A stretch of 11,006 bases of DNA from Deltaproteobacteria bacterium (GTDB taxonomy: Bacteria; Desulfobacterota; Dissulfuribacteria; Dissulfuribacterales; QOAL01), in assembly GCA_027068235.1 (NCBI GenBank), contig JAMOUE010000155.1, positions 1 through 11,006 of the forward strand, read 5' to 3'. The stretch's first letter is position 1. Each line of letters starts with the position of its first letter. The position numbers and the translations under genes are program-made. Positions 1-6,278 of this stretch are shown here, piece by piece. The notes beneath the pieces are model-generated. The model was not told the origin of the DNA. It searched no databases and saw only the letters and a program-made list of their open reading frames with translations.

Positions 1-788
1 TCCATTGCGTTGCACACGCCGGGACGTTGCACTTTTGAGTTAAAACATATTTCAATGGCCATGTCCTGGTCGCAGTCCTTGTCCACGTAACAGTGACACA
101 CGCCTTTGTAGTGTTTCAGCACTGGAATCTTGGAATTTTCTACAACAAATCTTATTAGGCCCTCTCCACCCCTTGGAATGATAAGGTCTATCTCCTCTTC
201 GCGTGAAAGAAGCTCTGTCACAGCGGATCTGTCAGTAGTTGGAACCACCTGCACAGCCTCTCCTGGAACTCCGTTTTCGTCTAGGGCCTGCTGAAGAATC
301 GATGCCAAGGCAAGGTTGGAGTGGATTGCATCTGAGCCGCCTTTCAGGATAACTGAGTTGCCAGCCTTTAAACACAGGGCAGCAGCGTCTATGGTTACGT
401 TTGGACGCGATTCATAGATCATCCCTATGACACCAAGGGGAATTCTAACCCTGCCAACAAGCAGATCGTTTGGGCGCTTCCACATCTTTGTGACCTCGCC
501 AACCGGGTCTGGAAGGGCTGCCACCTCTTCTAGTCCTTGGACCATGGAGTTTATCACCTTGTCGGACAGCTCAAGCCTGTCAAGGAATGCCGAACTAAGC
601 CCTTTCTCCTTGCCGTTTTTTAGATCTTTCTCGTTTTCTTGCTGGAGATGAGCCTTGGCCTCCACCAGTTTCTTGGCAGTAGAATGAAGTACCTTGTTCT
701 TTACATCTGTAGAAAGCACGGCAACCTTTCTTGCTGCCTGTTTGGCCTTTTTGGCCATTGATTCAATAACATCTTTTACATCAGCCAT
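1..788 (-). CDS. proA: Gamma-glutamyl phosphate reductase (glutamate-5-semialdehyde dehydrogenase), partial
   Basis: Second step of proline synthesis: NADPH-dependent reduction of gamma-glutamyl phosphate to glutamate-5-semialdehyde in the cytoplasm. The first 262 codons are present and the C-terminal part lies beyond base 1; the family is usually about 415-420 residues. The family signature IYESRPNVTIDAAALCLKAG is at about residues 124-143, followed by NSVILKGGSDA. The catalytic cysteine lies in QRPGVCNAM (C259), so it falls just inside the window. The ATG at 788-786 is preceded by an AGGAAAGGA Shine-Dalgarno, and the N-terminus MADVKDVIESMAKKAK is a normal ProA start. It sits alone here, about 230 bases after the small heat-shock operon and separated from it by a terminator, so it probably has its own promoter. 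The usual partner proB is not in view. The family call is very secure. Confidence 0.97.
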   Translation of the reverse strand, partial: MADVKDVIESMAKKAKQAARKVAVLSTDVKNKVLHSTAKKLVEAKAHLQQENEKDLKNGKEKGLSSAFLDRLELSDKVINSMVQGLEEVAALPDPVGEVTKMWKRPNDLLVGRVRIPLGVIGMIYESRPNVTIDAAALCLKAGNSVILKGGSDAIHSNLALASILQQALDENGVPGEAVQVVPTTDRSAVTELLSREEEIDLIIPRGGEGLIRFVVENSKIPVLKHYKGVCHCYVDKDCDQDMAIEICFNSKVQRPGVCNAM

Positions 789-881
789 GACCGGTCCTTT
801 CCTCACACAAAAAGTATTAAAATGGTAATCTCCGCTTTGAACAAAATTCCCTTGATATTATTGTTAGTTGGAACGTTTTTT

Positions 882-930
882 AGGTGACATAATAATCTGT
901 CATACAGTAATTAAGGGTGTCACCTCCTTT
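882..930 (-). promoter_or_regulatory. Structured leader upstream of proA: inverted repeat covering a perfect Shine-Dalgarno
   Basis: Read on the minus strand, AAAGGAGGTGA (930-920) is an ideal anti-16S sequence with no proper gene behind it. Its AGGTGACA (925-918) is perfectly complementary to TGTCACCT (889-882) after a 28-base loop. Inside the loop is a smaller dyad, CTGT-ATG-ACAG, and the only ORF is seven codons (MTDYYVT, stop) starting about 19 bases after the Shine-Dalgarno, which is too far for good initiation. The segment lies between the heat-shock terminator and the proA start, so it could be the 5' leader or operator region of proA. A protein-binding operator is equally possible. 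The function is inferred; the repeats are seen. Confidence 0.4.
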
Positions 931-944
931 TACAGTCCAAGTAA

Positions 945-973
945 TAAAAAAGGGGAAACCTTTTGTTTCCCCT
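945..973 (-). terminator. Rho-independent terminator of the small heat-shock operon
   Basis: The minus-strand RNA forms the 9-bp stem AGGGGAAAC / GTTTCCCCT around the 5-base loop AAAAG, followed directly by a T run. It lies about 45 bases after the stop codon of the downstream hsp20 gene. Confidence 0.92.
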
Positions 974-1016
974 GATTTTAATATGAGCTATTGACTTATG
1001 CCAGTCTAAAGAGACC

Positions 1017-1424
1017 TTATTCCACCTTTACCTCAATCTTTTTGGGTTTTACCTCTTCGCTCTTTGGCAGGAAGATCTTTAAAACACCTGCATTCATGGT
1101 TGCCTCTATCTTCGATACATCAACGTCAGGCCCAAGGGTAAATGCCCTTTCGTAGGCCTTTCCGTTGAACTCTACATAGATAGGGGTGATTTCCTTGGGA
1201 ACAATGTCGCCAATCTCACCCTTGATTGTGAGAACATTTTTATCAATCTGGACATCCAGGTTTTCTTTTGGAACACCTGGCATATCTGCAAAGAGCACAA
1301 CACCGTCTTCTAGTTCATATATGTCAACTGGCGGAGTGACCACAACAGGCCTTCTCCTCTGCTGCTCCTGGGGAGACCTGTCCTCGGTCTTAACTGCCAT
1401 TTCTTGTCCTTTTACATCTGCCAT
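1017..1424 (-). CDS. Small heat-shock protein, Hsp20/alpha-crystallin family (second gene of pair)
   Basis: ATP-independent holdase that binds unfolding proteins in the cytoplasm and keeps them ready for DnaK/ClpB refolding. It has 135 residues. After a charged, Gln/Arg-rich N-terminal arm (about 1-28), the alpha-crystallin domain runs from about 31 to 120. It contains the family signature A-x-x-x-A-G-V-L-x-x-x-L-P-K (108-121). The C-terminal I-x-V anchor (IEV, 130-132) normally docks in a neighbouring subunit. The N-terminal arm is short and lacks the Phe-rich WDPF-type segment of its partner, suggesting the two are not interchangeable (inference). The ATG at 1424 has AAGGAGGTG eight bases upstream. 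It lies 18 bases after the stop of the other hsp20 gene, so the two are co-transcribed. The stop is TAA. Confidence 0.95.
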   Translation of the reverse strand: MADVKGQEMAVKTEDRSPQEQQRRRPVVVTPPVDIYELEDGVVLFADMPGVPKENLDVQIDKNVLTIKGEIGDIVPKEITPIYVEFNGKAYERAFTLGPDVDVSKIEATMNAGVLKIFLPKSEEVKPKKIEVKVE

Positions 1425-1442
1425 TTCAACACCTCCTTGGTA

Positions 1443-1907
1443 TTAGTCAACCTTAACTTCGATCTTTTTGGTCTTTTCTTCTTCTTTCTTCTTTATGGAT
1501 ACGTTGAGTATCCCATTTTTGTATTTGGCCTCTACGCTTGAGGTATCAAGGCCATCTGGCAGGGCAATGACACGCCTAAATTTGCCGCTGAATCTCTCTT
1601 TTCTGTAGTAGCCAGTGACTTTGGCATCATCACCAAGCTCTTTGGCCGTGTCGCGGCCTGCAGAGATTGTCAGCATGTTTTTTTCAACGGTAAGGTCAAT
1701 ATCTTGAGGATCAAGGCCTGGAGCAAAGAGATATATCAGGACCTGATCAGATGTCTCTCCTATATTGACAGCAGGTATTGGAACCCTGGTTGCTGCCATT
1801 CCCGTAGGTGAAAAATAGTTCTCATTGAATATCTTCTCCATTTCCCTATTGAGCCTGTCAAAATCCTGCCATATTGGATCGCTTAGGGAAAACCACGGTC
1901 TAAACAT
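1443..1907 (-). CDS. Small heat-shock protein, Hsp20/alpha-crystallin family (first gene of pair)
   Basis: Class A-like bacterial small heat-shock protein of 154 residues, a cytoplasmic holdase. The N-terminal arm (1-40) is aromatic-rich (MFRPWFSLSDPIWQDFDRL), as is typical for substrate binding. The alpha-crystallin domain spans about 42-140. It includes YRKERFSGKFRR, the strand/loop involved in dimer exchange, and the signature AKYKNGILNVSI (127-138). The C-terminal IEV motif (149-151) sits in KKIEVKVD, nearly the same tail as its neighbour, which points to an old tandem duplication. The ATG at 1907 follows AAGGAGGATATAACG. This is the promoter-proximal gene. I found no convincing heat-shock sigma site or CIRCE operator upstream (1908-2050). 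Confidence 0.96.
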   Translation of the reverse strand: MFRPWFSLSDPIWQDFDRLNREMEKIFNENYFSPTGMAATRVPIPAVNIGETSDQVLIYLFAPGLDPQDIDLTVEKNMLTISAGRDTAKELGDDAKVTGYYRKERFSGKFRRVIALPDGLDTSSVEAKYKNGILNVSIKKKEEEKTKKIEVKVD

Positions 1908-2052
1908 CGTTATATCCTCCTTAATTTTCCATTTAATTCAATGTTTCTAGTGTGCTATAAATCTGTTTATCTTTACGGTAAGCACTAAGAAAGACGAGTC
2001 AAGACCAAAATTGAAAAATAATGACAGTATGGGTGGGTAAATAGCCAAAAAT

Positions 2053-2080
2053 AAAAAAAGGCCCTTGAGTAAGGGCCTTT
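2053..2080 (-). terminator. Rho-independent terminator after ino1
   Basis: The perfect 10-bp stem AAAGGCCCTT / AAGGGCCTTT with a 4-base loop lies at 2057-2080. On the minus strand it runs into seven consecutive T residues (2059-2053), ending the ino1 transcript before the hsp20 promoter region. Confidence 0.93.
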
Positions 2081-2114
2081 CAGGACTTTTTTGATGAATC
2101 AAGTTGGTGTATTG

Positions 2115-3218
2115 CTACCGTTCCCTTTTGCCGGCAATGAATTCTTCAGTGCTTTTACACGCCTCATCATCGGTCATCTGCTGAGGTGGATGTTTCATAA
2201 AATATGCTGAAGGTGAGGTGAGTGGGCCTCCAATGCCTCTATCCAAGGCAAGCTTGCAACACCTTATTGAATCAATGGCAACGCCTGCCGAGTTTGGCGA
2301 ATCCTCCACTGAAAGCCTGAGTTCCAGGTGCATTGGCACGTCTCCAAAGAGCTTACCTTCCATTCTGATGAAGGCAACCTTGTTGTCTTTCTGCCAGGGC
2401 ACGTAGTCACTAGGGCCAATGTGGATGTTGTCTGCCGGAAGGGGTTCTGCCAGAACCGCCTGGACGGCTTCGGTCTTGGACAACTTTTTTGAGCGGAGCC
2501 TGTGACGGTTTAGCATGTTGAGAAAGTCAGTATTACCGCCAGTATTCAACTGGTAGGTGCGCTCAAGCTTTACGCCCCGTCTCTTGAAAAGGTTTGCCAA
2601 TGTCCTGTGGGTGATTGTTGCTCCGACCTGTGACTTTATGTCGTCACCAACAATGGGGATGTTTTTTTCATGAAAGCGCTGGGCCCATCGCGGATCGCTT
2701 GCTATAAAGACAGGCATGTTGTTTATAAAGCCAACACCAGCCTCTATGGCGCATTCTGCATAAAATCTTACGGCATCCTCAGAACCTACAGGCAGGTAGT
2801 TTAGAAAGACCTCTGCTCCGCTATCCTTCAGGGCAGCCACCACATCTTCCTTGGATGGTTCCGGTTCATCTGCAAGTACAAAGGTCTTGTCTTCCGGATA
2901 GTCTTTCATGTGTTCTGAAAAGCCATCAAGTATCTTTCCCATCTGCACCTTAACACCTGTAAGGGGAATATCCTTACAAAAGATGGTTGTGCAGTTAGGG
3001 GGGGCAAAGATGGCTTCTGCTACATCTTTACCTACCTTGCGTTTGTCAATGTCAAAGGCTGCTACCACTTCAATGTCATTTGGTTTGTAGCCACCAATTT
3101 CCCAGTGCATGAGGCCGATTGCGTCCTCGGCCGACTTATCAGCATAGTAGTTTATCCCTTGCCATAGTGAAGAAAAGCAGTTACCTACCCCAACCACGGC
3201 AATTCTGATCTTAGACAT
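2115..3218 (-). CDS. ino1: Myo-inositol-1-phosphate synthase (inositol-3-phosphate synthase)
   Basis: Converts glucose-6-phosphate to inositol phosphate using bound NAD+ as a catalytic hydride carrier; it is the committed step to inositol lipids and inositol-based compatible solutes. The 367 residues match the short prokaryotic form (mycobacterial Ino1 is about the same length) rather than the longer eukaryotic enzyme. Visible motifs are the Rossmann start IAVVGVGNCFSS (6-17), LPVGSEDAVRFYAECAI (142-158), GDDIKSQVGATITHR (191-205), LNTGGNTDFLNM (224-235), HIGPSDYVPW (266-275) and DSPNSAG (306-312), all characteristic of the family. The ATG at 3218 has AGGGAGGAG nine bases upstream. It follows the 69-aa gene by 49 bases and they may share a transcript. 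No inositol monophosphatase, cytidylyltransferase or phosphotransferase is in the window, so the end product cannot be told. In thermophiles this enzyme often feeds di-myo-inositol phosphate synthesis (known); whether it does so here is inference. Confidence 0.95.
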   Translation of the reverse strand: MSKIRIAVVGVGNCFSSLWQGINYYADKSAEDAIGLMHWEIGGYKPNDIEVVAAFDIDKRKVGKDVAEAIFAPPNCTTIFCKDIPLTGVKVQMGKILDGFSEHMKDYPEDKTFVLADEPEPSKEDVVAALKDSGAEVFLNYLPVGSEDAVRFYAECAIEAGVGFINNMPVFIASDPRWAQRFHEKNIPIVGDDIKSQVGATITHRTLANLFKRRGVKLERTYQLNTGGNTDFLNMLNRHRLRSKKLSKTEAVQAVLAEPLPADNIHIGPSDYVPWQKDNKVAFIRMEGKLFGDVPMHLELRLSVEDSPNSAGVAIDSIRCCKLALDRGIGGPLTSPSAYFMKHPPQQMTDDEACKSTEEFIAGKRER

Positions 3219-3267
3219 CTGTTGCTGCTCCTCCCTAAACCAAAAAAATCTGGACAGATTCCTTCAA

Positions 3268-3477
3268 CTACTCTTCCGTCTCCTCAATGTTAATTTCAGC
3301 CTCAAAGAAGCTGGTGCCGCAATCGTAGCACTTTACGTCGATTATTTGATTTTCGATTATAGAAACATATATTTCATCACTGCCACAGCCGCACTTTTCC
3401 TGCACAGCATCCTTCACCAACTGTTCGATTTGCGGCTGGATGTCAATGGGTATATCAGGATCGAAAGTGATTTTCAC
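3268..3477 (-). CDS. Small acidic protein with CxC...CxxC motif, function unknown
   Basis: This 69-residue protein matches no family I recognise. It has four cysteines arranged as C29-x-C31 and C50-x-x-C53 (EKCGCG and CYDCG), spaced like a small zinc-ribbon or metal-binding fold, and an acidic tail (EAEINIEETEE). No membrane segment or signal peptide is present. The start is GTG at 3477, supported by TTTGGAGG seven bases upstream; no in-frame ATG serves better. It lies directly before ino1 in the same direction (49-base gap, no terminator between), so it may be co-expressed with it. The good ribosome binding site and protein-like composition argue that it is a real gene. Confidence 0.75.
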   Translation of the reverse strand: MKITFDPDIPIDIQPQIEQLVKDAVQEKCGCGSDEIYVSIIENQIIDVKCYDCGTSFFEAEINIEETEE

Positions 3478-3496
3478 GTGTATCCTCCAAAGCCCT

Positions 3497-3640
3497 AGGG
3501 GCTGTTAGTGTTAAACAACATAAAAAAACTAACTATACAGTCTACCAATTTATTAGTTACTTTGCAAAGCATTTTGGTTCTTTTGGGGGAAATTCAATGG
3601 GATAACCTCCGAAAATTGTTGAAAAATTAAAACAGCCCCT
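3497..3640. repeat. Segment bounded by a perfect 10-bp inverted repeat
   Basis: AGGGGCTGTT (3497-3506) is exactly complementary to AACAGCCCCT (3631-3640). The 124 bases between them are AT-rich and carry a 10-bp palindrome CTTTGCAAAG (3560-3569) and the pair AACTAA / TTAGTT. The left arm also takes part in a small local hairpin, AGCCC-TAG-GGGCT (3491-3503). The segment holds no gene. It lies between the ppiC terminators and the start of the 69-aa gene, so the promoter of the 69-aa/ino1 unit should be within it; TTGCAA-17-TAGACT on the minus strand is a weak candidate. Confidence 0.5.
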
Positions 3641-3654
3641 CATGCCAGCACCCA

Positions 3655-3687
3655 AATTAAAAGGCGGCCTGAACGCTCAGACCGCCT
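3655..3687 (-). terminator. Second of two tandem terminators after the ppiC operon
   Basis: The minus-strand RNA folds as AGGCGG-U-CUGA / UCAG-G-CCGCCU, 11 pairs including one G-U, around a 4-base loop, followed by TTTTAATTT. It acts as a back-up to the terminator at 3692-3724. Confidence 0.85.
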
Positions 3688-3691
3688 CAAT

Positions 3692-3724
3692 AAAAAAGGC
3701 CCAATTTCAGAAAAAGCGCCTTTT
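3692..3724 (-). terminator. First terminator after the ppiC gene
   Basis: The 7-bp stem AAAAGGC / GCCTTTT (3694-3700 with 3718-3724) has a 17-base loop and is followed on the minus strand by six T residues. It starts within ten bases of the ppiC stop codon. The long loop makes it weaker than the hairpin behind it. Confidence 0.7.
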
Positions 3725-3732
3725 ATTTCGGG

Positions 3733-4665
3733 CTATTTCTTCGGCTTTTTGTGGAATGAGTCATTTGGCATGGAATTAGAGTTGTTTAGTAGCTCTTCAT
3801 GCACCTTAACTGGATATTTCTTCTTGAGGTTCGCCACTATCTCTTCCCTAAGCTTTATCTGTTTCTCTCTAAGAAGTTTTTGCCTAATCTCCTGCTGAAC
3901 CTCGTTGAAGGAACGCTGTTTGGATGGCTTTTTATCTTCAACCTTTATTATGTGATAACCAAATGTGGTCTTTACAGGTTGGCTTATTTCTCCTTTTTTC
4001 AAGGAAAACGCAGCCTTTTCAAACTCTGGAACCATCTGTCCCTTGCTGAAATAGCCAAGGTCTCCGCCACGGGCCTTTGAGCCAGGATCGTCTGAATATT
4101 TCTGAGCTAGTTCTGCAAAGCTCTCACCCTTCAGAAGCTTTGCCCTGATTTCAAGGGCCTTTTTCTTGGCTTCTTCCCACTGTTTCTTGTCAGCGTTGGC
4201 AGGAACCTTCACTAATATGTGTCTGGCCCTTACCTGCTCGGGCTGTACAAATTCGGATTTGTGCTTGTTGTAATAGTCCCGCACCTCCTTGTCAGAGACA
4301 TTCGCCTTATCAGACACGTTCAGCTTCATGTAGTGCTGGGCAAGGAGTGCATTTGTCATGTCCTCGATTCTCTTTTTTACCTCGGGGTTGTCTTGCATAT
4401 TCTCTTTTCTTGCTTCGAGGGCCATAAGTGTCAATTCCACCCATCTGTCAAGAAGCTGCTTCTTTAGCTGTGGATTTCGTTGAACCGCCATCTGAAGCTG
4501 AGGAGGCAGGGATCTGATCTGGTCGTTAAACTGTTTCAAGGTCAATTTATACTGTCCAACCTGGGCAAGCACCTTTTCCTCTGCGCTATCCTTTGCCCAG
4601 CCAAAGGATACGCCTGTTAGCAATACCATCAAAATGACAATTGCAATAACTTTACTTTTTCCCAT
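3733..4665 (-). CDS. Exported peptidyl-prolyl cis-trans isomerase, PpiC/SurA parvulin type
   Basis: Folding helper outside the cytoplasm: catalyses cis-trans isomerisation of X-Pro bonds and chaperones exported proteins. It has 310 residues. The signal sequence MGKSKVIAIVILMVLLTGVSFGWA (1-24) has a Lys-rich start, a hydrophobic core and a possible cleavage after GWA; there is no lipobox Cys, so it is periplasmic or membrane-tethered rather than a lipoprotein. A helical SurA/PrsA-like N-terminal domain spans about 30-140. A single parvulin domain at about 144-243 shows RARHILVKV, KYSDDPGSKARGGDLGYFSKGQMV and FGYHIIKVED. A basic, coiled-coil-like tail follows. There is a small in-frame duplication, NVSDKANVSDKE (116-127). 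The ATG at 4665 has AAGGAG nine bases upstream. It is the last gene of a three-gene operon, 26 bases after the beta-helix gene. Confidence 0.93.
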   Translation of the reverse strand: MGKSKVIAIVILMVLLTGVSFGWAKDSAEEKVLAQVGQYKLTLKQFNDQIRSLPPQLQMAVQRNPQLKKQLLDRWVELTLMALEARKENMQDNPEVKKRIEDMTNALLAQHYMKLNVSDKANVSDKEVRDYYNKHKSEFVQPEQVRARHILVKVPANADKKQWEEAKKKALEIRAKLLKGESFAELAQKYSDDPGSKARGGDLGYFSKGQMVPEFEKAAFSLKKGEISQPVKTTFGYHIIKVEDKKPSKQRSFNEVQQEIRQKLLREKQIKLREEIVANLKKKYPVKVHEELLNNSNSMPNDSFHKKPKK

Positions 4666-4691
4666 TTAAACATTCTCCTTTGATTTAAAGA

Positions 4692-5498
4692 TTAACGTAT
4701 GATTGTTCTTGCAGGATAGTAACCGGGTTTTACTGTGGAGTTTGGTGCAACCATGGAGTTTTTCCCAAGAAAAACGCCAGGATTGGTGACGCTGTTACAC
4801 CCTGTTTGCACCTTGTCTCCCAGTATGGCCCCGATCTTTCTCCTGCCCGTATCTATTTTTGCACCATCAGGCCCCTTTATGGTAACAGAGCCTGGAGCGA
4901 ATTTTAAATTAGCAAGTTTTGTACCAGCACCTAGATTGACATCATTTCCAAGTATGCTGTCTCCAACATAGGCAAAGTGTCCGGCCTTGGCCTCGTCAAG
5001 GAATATAGAGTGCTTCAGCTCTGTGGCATGGCCAACCACCGAACCTGGACCAATGATGCAGTCCTCACGGATATAAGCTGCCTGGCGTACCTGGGCCTTG
5101 TCAAGGATGATTGACGGCCCCTTTATCATGGCGCCTGGTTCCACCAATACCCCTTTGCCAAGTTGGACGCGGTAATCTGTAAAGATTGCACCTGCACATA
5201 ACAGTGTGGCTTCTGGAACAGGTTCTCCTTCAATCCATACCTGCATCTTGCCCTTGGTATCATCATTACATACCGTTTCAAATCCTTCGTCCATCCAGCC
5301 ACCAGGCAGAAGCACCATTGGCTCCTGTAGCGGCACTCCAGGCTGCACAGAGTCTGGCAGGTTTGGCTTGATGTGTTCCCTTATAAACGCCTTTAGGTTG
5401 TCTAGTACATTCCACGGAGTCGTGCCTTTAGCAAAGAGGGGAGAAAATTCCTTTGGCACTTCCTGGAAAAATTCGTCCCATGAAATAGTCATAGTCAT
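4692..5498 (-). CDS. Left-handed beta-helix (hexapeptide repeat) protein, GlmU C-terminal-like
   Basis: 268 residues. The N-terminal about 95 residues look like a linker or oligomer region with an unrecognised motif, LLPGGWMDEGF. From about 98 to 255 there are regular hexapeptide turns, such as VQLGKGVLVEPGAMIKGPS, IREDCIIGPGSVVGHATE and HFAYVGDSILGNDVNLGAG. The HFAYVGDSILGNDVNLGAGT segment closely parallels the acetyltransferase half of GlmU-type sugar-1-phosphate enzymes. The nucleotidyltransferase half of such fusions (with GxGxRM) is missing, so it is either a stand-alone acyltransferase or a structural relative; the substrate is unknown. The ATG at 5498 overlaps the stop of the 97-aa gene (ATGA) and has AGAGGAG six bases upstream. 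A second in-frame ATG lies two codons later. Confidence 0.85.
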   Translation of the reverse strand: MTMTISWDEFFQEVPKEFSPLFAKGTTPWNVLDNLKAFIREHIKPNLPDSVQPGVPLQEPMVLLPGGWMDEGFETVCNDDTKGKMQVWIEGEPVPEATLLCAGAIFTDYRVQLGKGVLVEPGAMIKGPSIILDKAQVRQAAYIREDCIIGPGSVVGHATELKHSIFLDEAKAGHFAYVGDSILGNDVNLGAGTKLANLKFAPGSVTIKGPDGAKIDTGRRKIGAILGDKVQTGCNSVTNPGVFLGKNSMVAPNSTVKPGYYPARTIIR

Positions 5499-5788
5499 CT
5501 CGTCTCCTCTGATTCTATTTGTTGACTGAATTCGTCTTTAAGAAGTCTGATTGCTATTTCGATATCGTAGAGATGAATTGGTGGGGCACCTTTTCGGCCT
5601 TCTTTTTTGTAAAGCTCTGCCGCCTGCTGTATTGCGCTCCAAGGAACCCAGCCATGTTCTTCCCAGAGGGACTCATCATTTGTGTCCCGCATCCTGAACT
5701 CTATGTCGTCCAGTCCCAAACGCACATACATCCGAAGATTCTTGTTTCCAAGATCTGGATAATAATAAAGACCAAATTTATCTTTCAT
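5495..5788 (-). CDS. Conserved-looking small protein, function unknown
   Basis: 97 residues, soluble, no signal peptide, no cysteines. The first third is tyrosine-rich (FGLYYYPDLGNK). The middle has LWEEHGWVPWSAIQQAAELYKK (41-62), a Trp-rich segment followed by an amphipathic helix, and the end is helical and charged. I do not recognise the family. Its stop codon overlaps the start of the beta-helix gene by four bases (ATGA), which implies translational coupling and a shared task. The ATG at 5788 has GAGG about ten bases upstream, a moderate ribosome binding site, and it is itself overlapped by a possible nine-codon leader ORF. It is the first gene of the operon that ends with ppiC. Confidence 0.8.
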   Translation of the reverse strand: MKDKFGLYYYPDLGNKNLRMYVRLGLDDIEFRMRDTNDESLWEEHGWVPWSAIQQAAELYKKEGRKGAPPIHLYDIEIAIRLLKDEFSQQIESEETR

Positions 5789-5814
5789 CTAAAGATAACC
5801 TCGCACAGCTTCAT
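5785..5814 (-). other. Possible leader mini-ORF coupled to the 97-aa gene
   Basis: An ATG at 5814 opens MKLCEVIFR and stops with a TGA that overlaps the ATG of the 97-aa gene (ATGA). AAAGGAG lies 11 bases before it; an alternative in-frame ATG at 5823 would be too close to that site. It could be a coupling cistron or chance; nothing in its nine residues indicates attenuation. Confidence 0.25.
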
Positions 5815-6206
5815 TCTTGTCATCACTCCTTTGCGTCTACGAAGGAGATTGCTTCGCTTCGCTCGCAATGACAGGTGGGGATCATAACCTTGCCATTTTT
5901 TGCACTCTTAGTAATAGGCCTTCTCCAGCTCCATACTGGGTTAATAGATTACCTACGCAAAATCAAGCAGGACTTCTATGCTTTCAAGTGCATCTTGATT
6001 AAATTTTAAATAAAACCACCAAGTTACATCATTATCTGATGAAAGAAAAGAAAAAACAAACATTGCGGGGAGGTGCATATTGCGCTGACGAGTAATGCCC
6101 ATGGAGTCTTTCTATTTTCCTTTTTATGTTTCAGGAACTATGAAGCAACTTCAATTTAAATCACTTCAATGTTTTGGGTCTTGACAATGATGACTGACAT
6201 TTTGGA
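5789..6206. other. Intergenic region without a recognisable gene
   Basis: The stretch between the 97-aa gene and the terminator of the DUF2202 gene holds no convincing coding sequence on either strand. A 29-codon plus-strand ORF at 6095-6184 and a 61-codon one at 5817-6002 lack good ribosome binding sites, and the second runs across a repeat. What is visible is the TGTCATTGC-type repeat near its left end (5818-5873), the direct repeat ACTTCAAT at 6148-6155 and 6163-6170, and AT-rich DNA around 5995-6050. The operon promoter for 5788-3733 should be here on the minus strand, but I could not identify a good one. Confidence 0.6.
5818..5873 (-). repeat. Interspersed palindromic repeat, TGTCATTGC...GCAATCTCC type
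   Basis: The minus strand reads TGTCATTGC-GAGCGAAGCGAA-GCAATCTCC (5873-5844), a sequence I recall from intergenic regions of many unrelated bacterial genomes as part of small mobile palindromic elements. Here it is followed by a second hairpin, CTCCTT / AAGGAG (5826-5831 with 5842-5847), and the whole is framed by TGTCAT / ATGACA, so it looks like a short or decayed copy. A related core is found at 7519-7555. It lies in the leader region of the 97-aa gene operon. Confidence 0.65.
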
Positions 6207-6249
6207 AATAAAAAAAGGCAGAGCCAATAGATCTTGGCCCTACCTTTTT
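6207..6249 (-). terminator. Terminator after the DUF2202 gene, near-twin of the clpB terminator
   Basis: The 12-pair stem AGGTAGGGCCAA / TTGGCTCTGCCT (two G-U pairs in RNA) around a 6-base loop is followed on the minus strand by TTTTTTATTT. Flanking A and T runs on both sides mean it could also work on the plus strand. Its plus-strand left arm, AGGCAGAGCCAA, is identical to that of the hairpin at 7618-7629. Confidence 0.9.
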
Positions 6250-6278
6250 GTGAGAGCAGAAGTTATTTGATTTCTATT

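Noticed and set aside
427..651. 74-codon plus-strand ORF inside proA
   Set aside because: Shadow of the well-supported proA reading frame, without ribosome binding site or family resemblance.
1945..1990. CIRCE-like halves upstream of the heat-shock operon (GTGTGCTAT and TAAGCACTA)
   Set aside because: Each half matches about seven of nine bases but they are in the reverse order and at the wrong spacing for CIRCE (TTAGCACTC-N9-GAGTGCTAA).
5817..6002. 61-codon plus-strand ORF
   Set aside because: It starts in the interspersed repeat, has no ribosome binding site and gives a protein of no recognisable character.
6095..6184. 29-codon plus-strand ORF after GGGGAGG
   Set aside because: The Shine-Dalgarno-like sequence is about 20 bases before the ATG, too far, and the peptide has no features.
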